Assembly (NCBI RefSeq): GCF_904849725.1
Contig: NC_058523.1
Span: 204,813,689 to 204,877,688, forward strand
Reading direction: 5' to 3'
DNA length: 64,000 nt
From: Hordeum vulgare subsp. vulgare
Taxonomy: Eukaryota > Streptophyta > Magnoliopsida > Poales > Poaceae
Positions 48,990-61,011 of this stretch are shown piece after piece (within the stretch, counting starts at the first letter, position 1; each line of letters opens with the position of its first letter). A program made the translations under genes and the position numbers. The notes under the pieces are model-generated. The model saw only the letters and a list, made by a program, of their open reading frames with translations. It had not been told where the DNA came from and did no database searches.

Positions 48990-51900
48990 TGTAACAAACT
49001 AAGTGCAATCCGTTTTATATTTGCATGATTAATCTCGTAAGAATGACTACTTTGCTTTTAATTAATAAGAATTGTGCTCATGGCATTCACTTATGAATCA
49101 TAGCATCATATCATCCATTCCATTTTGTTGCATCATGCTATGCTAAGTGAGTGTGTGTGGTGATGTGCCTTGTATGGTGTGGTAGAATTGTTGGATCACC
49201 TTCAAATTAATTTCAAATGAACAACCCCTTTTCTTTCATTAATTCTTTCTGATTTTTGCAAGTGTGCATCCCTGCCATACATTTAATGTTCACCATTGTT
49301 CAAAAACTCCTATTTATTTCCATCAAATACTCCTCCAAATTTCAGCCTTTTAAAGATTGATTTGGTTGGATTCAAAAATGCCTCAAGTTTGAATTTAATT
49401 CTAACTTGAAATATTTTTCTATCCCCAAAAATATCCGAACAAATTTTATTAAATAGGTCATAGTTTGTCATTTCAAAACATATTTCTTCTTCCAAAAAAA
49501 CCTTGATTTCTTTTCTGTGAGGTTTTTTTCTTTTTTTGCTTAAAGCTAAAAGGAAAGGTTTTCCACGGAGATAGAGAGAGCAGCGCAACCACCTGGACCT
49601 TCCCCTCCTCGCGACCTAGCAACCTTCGCAGGAGCGAGCAGCCTAGCGCATCCCGCAACCCACCATCGCACGTGTCTTCTCCCTCCCTTGAATGGCAGCC
49701 ATCCTACCGGAGCCACGTCGACCTCCCGACCGATTTGACGGCCGGAGAAAGCCCTACCCCCTATAAAACATGTACTAGACCTAGACCTAGGGTCCCTCGA
49801 CCAATTCTGTCCCTCTCCTTGCGTCGCCGCCGTCATTAAGTCCCAGCTAAGCGCATGTCGTTGCCCTACCAGCCATTCTCCGACCGAGCTTGATCTCGAG
49901 CTCGGGGTAGCGCCTCTGCCTCGTCTTAGACCTCCCCGACGATGTGTATCATAGCCCTAGAGACCGTGTCGTCTTGTAGATCTACGCACGCGTCGCGAGC
50001 AATCTTGTAGGTCCCTCTTCGTCGTCGACTTCTTTGCTGCGCTCGGACCCAAGGTGCACCCATTTTCCCGCGTTCGTTGCATCGTCTCTATCCCCTCCGG
50101 CCACACCTTCATGTCCAGTGGACACCAGGTATAACCGCCTTCCTCCCTATCCAACCTCGCCTCTATTAGCTTGGTGCGGACTCTGTTTTGTTCGTGCCAT
50201 GCTCGCACTCCCGGTGTTCCGGTAAGGGCCGTATTTTTTGTTGTTCTTGCTTCGCGTCTAGGCGCTCCTGTGCTCTGGAGCTACCATTGCTTCTCTCTTG
50301 CGCATGCGACCGCTCCGCAGCAGCATCCTCCCTGCCAAACCAAGCCGTGCGTTCCCTGTGTCTTTCACGTCATTGTTGGATCCGAGGTGAGCCCGCAATG
50401 GACGACCACGGTAGAGAGAAAAACCCATGCCTTGCCTCCTTTGTAGCTCCCCACCGTCGCACACATGACCTTGTAGGTTCCCGCTTGCCCACTGTAGCCT
50501 CAGGTGCCCCGCCATGCCTCCATTGATCGCTGACATCCGCATCGTCTTCTCTGTTGCTCAGGAGAGGAACCCGTCGAGGGATGAGATAGGACATGTGGGG
50601 GTGTAAACCCTCCTTCGACAGACAACCGTGTAGCAGCCCACTGGTAGCACCCCTCTCTCCGCTGACGGAGACCCGGGTTGATCCCCCATGGGTGCTATAT
50701 TCCTCCCCCTTTTTCCATTTATTTGTGTGAGGCTGCTAGTGGGCCCTGGTCCCACTTGTCAATCTCTCAAGGGCCCTGTGTGGAACACTAGTGGACCCCT
50801 GGTATTTATATCATTTTATTTTTTTGTTTATGCTATTTTATGCTCTGTTTGTATTATGCCATTTAGGGCAAGTTCTAGTTCTGGCAATTTCCAAATCTGT
50901 CTATGTCCAATTGGGCATATGGCAAATCTGGCATATACCAGGTTTTACCTAGCGCATTAAATCTTTGTTTGTGTTTTGTGGCACAATTTTCTACTCTAAT
51001 ATAGAATTGTGATGTATGAATTTGGGGTCAAAAAATCCATAGAATTCATCTGCGGCGTTAGTTTTGTCTTTTGAGCAAGTTTGTGTGCATGCTATTTTCA
51101 CCTTGATGCCCATTTGTTATTTTTGTATGAAGCATTCCTTGCACCCTTTGGAAAACTTGTCAACATGTAAGTTGTGGTTTGATTAGTGTACTAGGCCCTA
51201 GTATTTTTATTTGTCATGTAAACCTTGTCTACTTGTGGCATTCTTGCTTTCAACATGCTATGTCAATGTTGTTGATTTGGTAGGGTGAAATATGACTAAG
51301 TCTGAATCTGTTATTAAGTAGTTGTGTTTCCATGTGGTTTGCTAAGGATCGATAGGTTCTTTGTGCCGGAGCTATAGTGGGAATGATAGAGCATGTTGCC
51401 CTTTGTTAATGTGTGCCAATACTTTGCAATATATGGTTTGCATCGTGGCTATTATTTTTGTCAAACATCCCATGTTGATGTAAACTGCAATAGATTCACC
51501 TTGTGAAATTTTGCTAAGTCTGAGAATGTGGTAAGTTCATCATGCCATGTTGAGAGGATGCTATCAATGAATCTATGTAGTATTGGCTCATTGTTAGTTA
51601 AAGTTAATTGTAGTATTTGTTGCACTCTATCATTGTGTTAAATTTCATGCCATCAAAGCCCTATAGCATAGTGTTTCATTGCTTTCAAAATGCCATCATG
51701 ATAACTTTGCTTGTATAAAACTTACTTTTTCAGCAATTCATAATCTGTTATGTTTTATGCCATATTATGAGCTTGATTGTCATTGATCCATGATCCTATC
51801 AATGTAAGTTGTGTGTATGAGTTGTAATGCATCATGTTTACTTCATCTCCATGTCTTGGTTGAGCATGTTTGCCTGTTGTATGTGTTAGTTTTTGTGTGT

Positions 51901-53086
51901 GCAAAGTTACATGTTGCTGTTTTTGGACAGATTGCTTGTAGGATTGTTTCGCACTTTGTGAGAGTTGTACCCCTTTGTTTTGCATGATATCTAGGTCCAT
52001 TTCACCTCAAATTTCATGTCCAATATAGTGGCATACTTGGTATGCAAAGGAATTGCCCATAGCCTCTCTCAAATAATGTTTTATCATCATTGCCTTTTGT
52101 ACCTTCAAGTGAGAGTTTCGAGAGATCCGTAACTCGGTTTGCGACATGCTTTATATGCATTTGTGTCATTTTCTTGTGATGCATTAATTTTTCCATGTTC
52201 ATGCATGCGCAAGTAATTAATCTTGAGGTTCTGTCGAGAATTATAATAACTAAATAATTGCATGAGAAAGATGACTAGTGTAGCATTGGCATGCTTCATT
52301 CACATCATATTGTCTGAGCATCGTTCCATGGCTGTGTGTTTATTGGATGTTGTATTTTCTATTTGGTAGCGTCGGGTGTCGAGTACGAGTATGAGGATAT
52401 TCTTGAGAATATTCCTGAAGAGCAAGAGTTTTATCCGCCAAAAAAAGTGCCACAGAAGGTGATCGTTGACTTTGATATCGTTTCTAATTTTGTTATGCTT
52501 AGTTGTATCGTTTCTACCGGTAATTATCGCTGCCTACCACCTGAATATCAAGCCTCAAATAAATGCCATGATAAGCCTCTAACCCCTCCACCTCCTAGCA
52601 AACATTGATTGGCTAACATAGCGCTTGATCAACCCTTCTTATAGCATTCTAGTTGAAGGTGCAGGTTGACCCATGTGCTGACATGGATATTTGGAATATC
52701 ATCTTATTATTACTACTTAATTTAATACACCTATATACATAATAAAAGGCGGAACGCTTGGCCTTTTTCTTGGTGTTTTGTTCCGCTTTTGCCACCCTAG
52801 TTTCCGGTTACCGGTGTTATGTTCCATATTGAGCGCTCCTAACACGCTTGGGATTGTTATGGGGACCCCCTTGATAAAACAATTTTGGTTTAAAAATCTT
52901 CTCGCAAGACCCAACTTTGGTACTCCATTTGCCAAACAACTTAACAAAAAGGCATAGGGAATAGTTACCCCGCGGATAATTAATCAACCCCCGGGCCATT
53001 GCTCCTCATGAATGTTGGTCCAACACACAACGCTATGTGGGGCCAACCCAAGGCAACTTGGTTGACTTCTATCAGGCCACTGTATG
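48990..53086 (+). repeat. LARD-type LTR, first 4.1 kb (LARD3)
   Basis: Begins TGTAACAAACTAAGTGC directly after Athila gag sequence. A TATA-like CTATAAAAC is at about 49761, followed by a GC-rich leader-like block. Its right part (52600-53060) resembles LARD1 at 16510-16900, including the strings GGTGTTTTGTTCC and TGTTATGTTCCAT. The last ~1 kb of the expected LTR is displaced by the Tat element at 53087. Short open frames show no domains. Confidence 0.65.
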
Positions 53087-53644
53087 TGATGGGGTTATAG
53101 TCCTAGGGTAGGGTCATAAGCCTGCCCTATGGGTCCTACCCAAGGACTACCCTTCATAAAGGATAAGGCCCTTAGTCAGTTCCGACTGACTTAAGGACTT
53201 CCCATCATCGAGTCGGTGATGATTCCTCCATCATCCAGTCGGAGATGAGCATTCGGAGTGTATCAAACTTACCGACTGGATTCCACTCTGTACATCGTAA
53301 CCCCCCTGGAGGGCAACGGTCATACGTTTCCATGTACCTTTATTAACATTTACGACATACATTACATGTAACGTATGCAGTTATTCACCACTACTCCACC
53401 CCTGCGCACCGAACCATTGTGAAGGGTAGCGCACTCTATATAAGCCGCCCTCCCCCACTGGTGCAGGGGTTAGCAATTCACTGTAATCCATATTCCACTC
53501 GACAACAAGCTCCGAAGAGCACTGAGACGTAGGGCTTTTACCTCCACCGTAGAGGGGCCTGAACTCATACAACCTCGCCGTAGCTAAGGCTCTGCCCATC
53601 CTTTCGTACCCTACACATATACTGTCAGACTTATACCCACGACA
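53087..53644 (+). repeat. Tat element 5' LTR, 558 bp
   Basis: Starts TGATGGGGTTATAGTCC and ends TACCCACGACA. It is related to the LTRs at 2096 and 5923 at both ends (shared GGGTAGGGTCATA and CTGTCAGACTTATAC). A 7-bp inverted repeat, AGTCAGT/ACTGACT, lies near 53173-53190. Confidence 0.9.
53437..53444 (+). promoter_or_regulatory. TATA box of the Tat LTR
   Basis: TATATAAG in the same context (GCACTC...GCC) as in the LTRs at 2400 and 6227. Confidence 0.7.
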
Positions 53645-53646
53645 GT

Positions 53647-53664
53647 TGGCGCCCAATGTGGGGC
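53647..53664 (+). other. Primer-binding site of the Tat element
   Basis: TGGCGCCCAATGTGGGGC, 2 bases after the LTR end; it differs from the site at 2596-2613 at three central positions. Confidence 0.8.
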
Positions 53665-53711
53665 AGGCGTCTAAGCGACTTCTGGCGAGTTTGCGACTAC
53701 ATCTTTTCATC

Positions 53712-55660
53712 ATGTCATCCGGTGGAGATATGAGCGTAGGTCACGAGATCCTATTCGGCGCTCTCTCCTTCATCGTCGACGATTCGGCATGGCTTCGGGA
53801 TGCCCCTCTCGACGTCGAGGTGCTCCCAAGTCGCGGGGCTACGCACTTCCGTGCCGGCGCCCGCGATATTCTTCTTCTCCAGCAGTCGGCTCCGGTGTCG
53901 ACCTACGCCGCCGTCGCCCGCCGCAACAAGCGGTCCTGCCGTCCGCGGCTCCAGCGTTGGGTACAAAATGCCCAGGCGCGCCAGAACACGTCCTCACAAG
54001 TGGCGGTCCTAGAGTCGGTTGTGGTTGCGCCGCCGTCCAGCGCTCGGACTCAGTACCGACTGAGTTTCCTTCTGAGTACTTGGGTCGTGGGCCTGCAGCT
54101 GAAGTGCACATGGCCAATTCCCATGAAAGTGCCCGCCAAACTGACCGGAACGAGCACGAGGTCGGCGAAACATCCGGCGCTCGCCGTCAGCCCCGCCGTT
54201 CTGCCAGTCGGCACACTCGGCGGAGCAACGTGGAGGTGTTCCGCACACCCGTCCTCAACCTGGCTGCCGCCGCCAAGATAGCCGATTCTCTCCAGCCGGC
54301 TGATTCAGAGGCCAGCAGAGGGATCGAGCAAATCCGTGCCCTGCTGCACACGGTGTAGCATCAAAATTCGGCGGTCTCTCAGTCGCACAACAGGATTCAA
54401 AATAGTTATGTTCACGCGAACACGCATCGGCCAGTTCACAGCCCCGGTTCTCATCAGCGACACAGAGGAGGCAGCCGTTCCATGAATCCCGAAGATCGTC
54501 GCCGCTCACGCACCCCTCCACGGGGTGGGCCCTACGGGCCCCGACATCATGATGATCGGCGTTTAGTCGGTGACACTTATGATCCAAGACCCGACGCGAG
54601 AGGGCGTATCGCCCAGAGGAGGGTCGACAGGGGCCGAGCCCACCGCGATGGTCACGATATGGACCGTCCGAGTGGAAGCAGGACCATCGTCTCTGGTCCC
54701 GAGTGTTTTAGTCGAGCCATCCGTTCGGCTGACATCCCCCCAACTTCCGATTGGCGATGGGGATCAGCAAGTTTATAGGAGAATCCAAGCCAGAAAACGT
54801 GGCTGGACGACTACCGAGTGGCAGTCCAGATCGGAGGAGGGGACGACCACGTCGCCATGAAACACCTCCCTCTGATGCTCGACAGCTCGGCACGAGCGTG
54901 GCTGAACCAGTTGGCTCCCTCAAGCATCTACAGCTGGGCAGATCTGGCCCGAGTCTTCATCAGGACCTTCGAAGGGACGTGCAAACGCCCTGTTGGCCTT
55001 ATGGAGCTCCAGCACTGTGTCCAGAAGCAGAATGAGCCCCTGCGTGATTTCATTCAGCGTTGGACGACCCTCTACCACACGGTGGAGAATGTCACAGAGC
55101 ACCAAACAGTCTGCGCCTTCAAGGCAGGCATGCGGTACAGAGATTTGTACCTGAAGTTCGGTCGAACAGGCGACATCTCCATGAGTAAGATGATGGAGAT
55201 AGCGGCACGCTATGCAAATGGTGAAGAAGAGGACCGCATTCGTAGCAGCAAGCACAAAGCAGTCGCCGATGGAGATGGGAACAACACTCGGAAGCAGAAG
55301 CAGAAAGCTCCGTCCACTCCGCAGGCAGAGGCCGCAGCCGTTACCAATGCTAAGTTCAAGGGCAAAGGGAAGGCTCAGTTCACCCCCAAGAAGAAGCAGT
55401 TCGGAAACCCCATCCTGGACCAGCCATGTCCAATTCACACGAAGATGGATGAAGAGGGAAACGCCATATATCCGAAGCATACCACTCGGCAATGTCACCT
55501 CCTGATCCAGGGGTTCGGCGAAGGACAGCCGAGTGAAAAGGGCAATGAACAGGATGAGGAGGACAAGGAGGATCCGTTCCCCCAAGTCCATGCAACATTG
55601 ATGATTTTTGCTGACGTTGAGAGCAAGAGTCGACTGAAGCTGGTGAACAGGGAGGTGAAC
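53712..55660 (+). pseudogene. Tat gag
   Basis: A likely start ATG is at 53712 (MSSGGDMSVGHE). The frame changes somewhere before about 54050. From there one frame reads GPAAEVHMANSHES, NVEVFRTPVLNLAAAAKIAD and EQIRALLHTV to a TAG at 54356, then continues through an Arg-rich region to GPECFSRAIRSADIPP. Apparent one-base indels near 54742 and 54794 shift the frame out and back. The retrotransposon gag domain follows at 54800-55215: LPLMLDSSARAWLNQL, FIRTFEGTCKRP, LRDFIQRWTTLYH, FKAGMRYRDLYLKFG. A basic linker and a Cys/His-rich motif (CPIHTKMDEEGNAIYPKHTTRQCH, about 55426-55497) could be the nucleic-acid-binding part. Gag forms the virus-like particle. Confidence 0.85.
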
Positions 55661-58552
55661 ATGGCCACGCCGACCAACCCTACGTTCCTCAAATGGTCTC
55701 AGACTGCGATCACCTTTGACCAGTCGGATCATCCAGCGCACGTACCCACCCCAGGGAGGCAGGCTCTGGTCGTCGACCCGGTGGTGGAAGGAGTCCGACT
55801 GCGCAAAGTCCTCATGGACGGCGGCAGTGGCTTGAACATCATGTACGCTGACACTCTCAAGGGGATGGTCATTCCGATGTCCAAACTTAGCGAGAGCAGC
55901 ATGCAGTTCCATGGAGTCGTCCGTGGATGAAAGGCCAAGTCACTCGGCCAGATCGCGTTGGATGTCGTCTTCGGCTCCGACAAGAATTTCCGCAAGGAAA
56001 AGCTGACGTTCGAGGTGGTGGACTTCCAGAGTGCGTACCACGCAATTCTGGGCCGCCCGGCGTATGCGCATTTCATGGCCCGCCCATGTTACGTGTACCT
56101 GAAGCTAAAGATGCCAGGCCCAAAAGGTGTGATCACTATCACAGGCAATCGGCAGCGGGCCGAGGAGTGTGTGTAGCAGGGATCGAGGATCGCCGATCAG
56201 CAGATGGTTGTCCTCGAGCTTGACGAGTACAAGAGAACAGTCGACCCTGCTGACTTGATGCGTTCGAAGAAGCCAGCTTCGGAGTCGGCATTCCAGTCGG
56301 CGGGAGAGACGAAGAAGGTCAGCATTCACCCGACGGACGACACCGCTGCCCCGACGAACATCTCCACCACCCTCGATCCTAAATAGGAAGCCGAGCTCAC
56401 CCAATTCCTCCGTGAGAACTGGGACATCTTCGCATGGAAGCCCGCTGACATGCCAGGTGTACCCAGGAAGTTGGCTGAGCACCGACTGCATGTGGATCCC
56501 ACCGCTCGGCCTGTCCGAGAACTCCTGCGTCGGTCCGCCGTGCACAAGAGGAAGGCAATCGGAGAAGAGGTGGCTAAACTTTTGGCAGCCAACTTCATTC
56601 GCGAGGTACACCACTCTGAGTGGCTCGCCAATGTTGCCATGGTTCCCAAGAAAGACAAGTCGCTCCGAATGTGCATCGACTTCAAGCATCTCAATAAGGT
56701 CTGCCTGAAAGACCATTTTCTGCTCCCCCGCATCGATCAAATTGTCGATTCGACTTCGGGTTGCGAGCGGTTATCATTCCTTGATGCTTACTCGGGCTAT
56801 CATCAGATCCGTCTGGATGGCCCCGATGAATTAAAAACAGCCTTCATCACCTCATTCGGGTGCTTCTGCTACATCACTATGCCATTTTGTTTGAAGAATG
56901 CAGGAGCAACCTTTATGCGCATGATCCAAAAATGCCTCCTCGACCAGATCATTCGGAATGTGGAGGCGTATATGGATGATATCTTAGTGAAGTCACGCAA
57001 AGGTTCCGACTTGCTGACTGACTTGGCAGAAACATTCGCCAACCTTCGTAGGTACGATATCAAGCTCAACCCAGCCAAGTGTTCATTCGGCATTTCCAGC
57101 AGAAAGTTACTCCCTTTCTTCGTTTTCGAACGAGGGATCGATGTCAACCCCGAAAAGATCGGGACCATCGTCCAAATGGAGCTGCCGGTCAGAATACACG
57201 ATGTTCAAAGACTCACAGGTTGCCTAGCGGCTTTGAGCAGGTTTATCAGTCGACTCGGCGAGAAGGCACTTCCTCTATACCGACTCATGAAGAAATCAGA
57301 TACTTTCGAGTGGACAGACGATGCCCAAATCGCATTCGACGACCTCAAAGTCCTACTTTCCACCCAGCCGGTTCTTACTGCTCCGCTCAGTAAAGAACCC
57401 CTTCTTCTGTACATCGCGGCTACAAATCAAGTCGTCAGCACTGTTCTCACAGTCGAACGGGAAGAAGAAGGCAAAGCATACAAGGTTCAGGGGCCAGTGT
57501 ATTATGTCTCCGAAGTCCTGACTCCTTCCAAGCAGAGGTATCCCCATTATCAAAAACTTATCTACGGGATTTACATGACTGCGAAGAAGGTGGCTCATTA
57601 TTTTCAAGACCACTCGGTGTCCGTCGTTCCTGATGCTCCGTTGTCGGAAATCCTACACAATCGGGACGCATCGGGCCGAGTGGCAAAGTGGGCAATGGAG
57701 ATGTTATACTGCGACATCAAGTTCGAGGCCAAGAAAGCTATAAAGTCTCAAGCTTTGGCAGACTTCATAGCAGAATGGGTAGAACAACAGCAACCGACCC
57801 ACATCTACTCGGCTCATTGGACAATGTTCTTCGATGGGTCCAAGATGTTGAATGGCTCCGGCGCTGGCATTGTGATCATATCGCCAAAGGGTGACAAACT
57901 CAAGTATGTGTTGCAGATACACTTTGATTCCTCCAACAACGAGGCAGAGTATGAAGCTCTCCTTTATGGACTGCGCATGGCCATCGCACTCGGCGTCCGT
58001 CGCCTGATGGTCTATGGCAATTCGGATTTGGTGGTTAATCAAGTGATGAAGGAGTGGGACGTCAGGAACCCCACCATGACCACATACTGCAATGCAGTGA
58101 GGAAGCTCGAGAAAAAGTTTGAAGGTCTGGAACTCCACCATGTTCCGCGACAAAAAAACAAAGCAGCTGATGAGTTGGCAAAACTCGGATCCACTCGGAG
58201 ACCAGTCCCGAGCGACGTCTGCCTCGAGCACCTCCACCTTCCCTCAGTTAAAGAAGATCCTTTCACAGAGGAACCAGTACAACCAAAGAGCTCGACAGAT
58301 CCGACTGAAGTCGAAGTCCCTGCTATGGTTGATTTGATCATGGAGATTCTTGCTATCATCCCCGATTGGACTGTGCCGTTTATTGCATACATCCCGAGGC
58401 AAGAATTACCAGAAGACAAAGTCCAAGCCAGACAGATCGTCCGCAGGTCAAAGTCGTTCACTGTCATTGATGGCCAGTTGTACAAAGAAAGCATTTCAGG
58501 CATCCTTCAACGATGCATCTCCCCTGAGGAGGGACAGTTAATCCTGGAATAA
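55661..58552 (+). pseudogene. Tat pol: protease, reverse transcriptase, two RNase H domains
   Basis: In frame with gag. The protease has the active-site motif LMDGGSG with Asp at 55817. Stops follow at 55928 (TGA), 56174 (TAG) and 56384 (TAG). Reverse transcriptase begins near 56390 (RENWDIFAWKP) and includes MVPKKDKSLRMCIDFKHLNK, LSFLDAYSGYHQI and the catalytic YMDD at 56969-56980. The first RNase H domain (about 57310-57700) includes LLLYIAATNQVVSTVL. A second, archaeal-type RNase H follows (about 57810-58200) with MFFDGSKMLNGSGAGIVI, NNEAEYEALLYGL, YGNSDLVVNQV and NKAADELAKLG, retaining the acidic residues of the fold. The 700-codon frame 56450-58549 ends at TAA. Two RNase H domains identify the Tat lineage. 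Confidence 0.92.
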
Positions 58553-59599
58553 ATTCACTCGGGAACCTGTGGTCATCACACCTCCTCAAGGGCAATCGTC
58601 GCCAAAGCATTCAGAGCTGGCTTCTTTTGGCTGCAGGCGAATGAAATGGCGAAATATATGGTCGACCGATGTGAAGGCTGTCAGTTCTACTCTAACAAGT
58701 CCCACAAACCAACATCTGCGTTGAAGACAATCCCTCTTGTTTGGCCATTTGCAGTATGGGGATTAGATACAGTCGGTCCATTCAGGATAGGCCAAGGGGG
58801 ATTCACACATCTATTGGTGGCAGTCGACAAGTTCACAAAGTGGATTGAAGCCAAGCCCATCAAAAAGCTCGACGCCCTTACGGCCATCAAGTTTGTCAGG
58901 GACATCATCTCCAGATTCGAGGTACCTCACAGCATAATCACTGACAATGGAACAAACTTTGACTCGGACAGATTCAAAGGTTTCTGTACAGGCCAAGGTA
59001 TCCGAGTGGATTTTGCATCTGTGGCGCACCCCCAAACAAACGGGCAAGCAGAGCGGGCGAATGAACTTATTCTGCAAGGTTTGAAGCCTCGACTCCTGCG
59101 AGAAGTGGGGCATGCCGCCGGCGCATGGGTCACCGAGCTGCCTTCAGTGCTTTGGGGTCTCCGCACAACCCCAAATAGATCTACAGGGCGATCCCCGTTC
59201 TTCCTCGTTTACGTAGCAGAGGCAGTCCTTCCGAGTGACTTGCTTCACAATGCTCCACGAGTTGAACTCTTCTCCGAAGCTAAAGCAGAGCAAGCAAGGC
59301 AAGACAGAGTGGATCTTCTAGAGGAGGAGCGCGAGTTGGCACTGACTCGCTCAACCATTTATCAACAAGACCTGCGGCGTTTTCACGCGTGACACGTCAG
59401 GAGTCGTACATTCCAAGCAGGCGACCTCGTGCTCCGAGTGGATCAGCAGAGACCTCACAAGTTGGCTCCCGCCTGGGAAGGACCCTTCATCATCTCCAAG
59501 GTGCTGAACAACGGAGCATATCGCCTGTACAACCTCGACAGGGAAACGGACGAGCCGCGAGCATGGAACGGAGATCTCCGGAAGCGCTTCTACACGTGA
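58553..59599 (+). pseudogene. Tat integrase with C-terminal domain
   Basis: Same frame as pol after the TAA at 58550. The N-terminal zinc-binding HHCC motif spans the first 45 codons (HSGTCGHH ... CEGCQFY). The catalytic core has Asp 58766 (GLDTVG), Asp 58943 (TDNGTNF) and Glu 59051 (GQAERAN). Exactly 35 residues lie between the second Asp and Glu, the DD(35)E spacing of integrases. A TGA at 59390 interrupts the frame; beyond it the C-terminal domain reads FQAGDLVLRVD, HKLAPAWEGPFIISKVL and GAYRLYNLD, to the final TGA at 59597. All catalytic residues are present, so decay is by stops only. Confidence 0.92.
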
Positions 59600-59717
59600 C
59601 CGTCGACTGAAGCAATGTAAAGAACAAGTATCGTTGAAGTAATACAAAGCAGATTGTGTTTTTGCAGATTCAAAATTCTTCCGCGGTCGTAGACTCCGGT
59701 CTCAAAAAAAAGAAAAA

Positions 59718-60490
59718 CTTAGCTGCGATCCAGAATCGCCTCAGTACAAACTTTCTCCGAGTGTGCACTAAACGTCGCACTCGGGGACTTAGCTGCGATC
59801 CAGAATCGCCTAAGTACAAACTTTCTCCGAGTGTGCATTAAACGTCGCACTCGAGGACTTAGCTGCGATCCAGAATCGCCTAAGTACAAACTTTCTCCGA
59901 GTGTGCACTAAACGTCGCACTCGGGGACTTAGCTGCGATCCAGAATCGCCTAAGTACAAACTTTCTCCGAGTGTGCACTAAACATCGCACTCGGGGACTT
60001 AGTTGCGATCCAGAATTGCCTAAGTACAAACTTTCTCCGAGTGTGCACTAAATGTCGCACTCGGGGACTTAGCTGCGATCAAGAATCGCCTAAGTACTAA
60101 CTTTCTCCGAGTGTGCACTAAACGTTGCACTCGGGGACTTAGCTGCGATCCAGAATCGCCTAAGTACAAACTTTCTCTGAGTGTGCACTAAACGTCGCAC
60201 TCGGGGACTTAGCTGTGATCAAGAATCGCCTAAGTACAAATTTTCTCCGAGTGTGCACTAAACGTCGCACTCGGGGACTTAGCTGCGATCAAGAATCGCC
60301 TAAGTACAAACTTTCTCCGAGTGTGCACTAAACGTCACACTCGGGGACTTAGCTGCGATCAAGAATCGCCTAAGTACAAACTTTCTCCGAGTGTGCACTA
60401 AACGTCGCACTCGGGGACTTGTCTGCGATAAAGAATCGCCTAAATAGAAAGCTTCCTTCGAGTGTATCTTACAGATCCACTCGGAGGCTT
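59718..60490 (+). repeat. 70-bp tandem array, 10 regular units plus one diverged
   Basis: Units start CTTAGCTGCGATC at 59718 and every 70 bp to 60348, with a diverged unit at 60418. Each unit contains two inverted repeats. Hairpin A has arms ACTTAG+GCGAT and ATCGC+CTAAGT with a CT bulge and a 5-nt loop. Hairpin B has arms TCTCCGAGTGTG and CGCACTCGGGGA with two G.T pairs and a 10-nt loop. The unit is homologous to the 69-bp unit at 4940-5465. It lies between integrase and the antisense gene, where Tat elements are known to carry variable tandem repeats. Confidence 0.93.
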
Positions 60491-61011
60491 AGCAGACCCT
60501 CATTGAAGCTCATGTAGATGTCAAGACAACTGACAATTACATGAGTAGCAGAACATCATTGAGGCTCATGTAGATGTCAAGACAACTGACAATTACATGA
60601 GTAACAACTCGCTCCGAGTACGACCTTACAGTCGCACTCGAAGACTTAGCCGCGATCACGAATCGCCTAAGTACACAATTGCCTTCAAGTGTATCCTACA
60701 GATCCACTTAGAGACTCAGCAGACCCTTAGTGAGGCTCATGCAGATGTCAAGACAACTGACAATTACATGCTCCGCATGTTTCCCATTGGCTTCACCAAG
60801 AAACGCCAAACAAAAACCACGAGCCAAAATCGTGTCAACAACTCTTTGGCAAAGGAAGAGCAAAAGATTTGATTCAAATTCAAAGTTCGTCTAAAGATAG
60901 TTGGTTCGGTGTAGATCAAGCTTATCCACACCGAACCATGAATGTGATGGCCAACAGCAGTGGCCAAAGTTTCATACAACTAACACTCGGCATACCGAGG
61001 TAAAAGTTTTC
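60491..61011. repeat. Decayed array flank with a 39-bp motif in three copies
   Basis: A segment beginning GAGGCTCATGTAGATGTC and ending CAATTACATG occurs near 60504, 60559 and 60735. A lone diverged 70-bp-type unit (CTTAGCCGCGATC) sits at about 60646. No gene is seen; the 3' end of the antisense transcript probably lies here. Confidence 0.7.

Noticed and set aside
54920..55912. 330-codon minus-strand open frame
   Set aside because: It lies opposite the gag domain, whose plus-strand product has clear homology; this is a shadow frame.
59718..60490. Possible CRISPR-like array
   Set aside because: Units are contiguous with no unique spacers, and the context is a plant retrotransposon.
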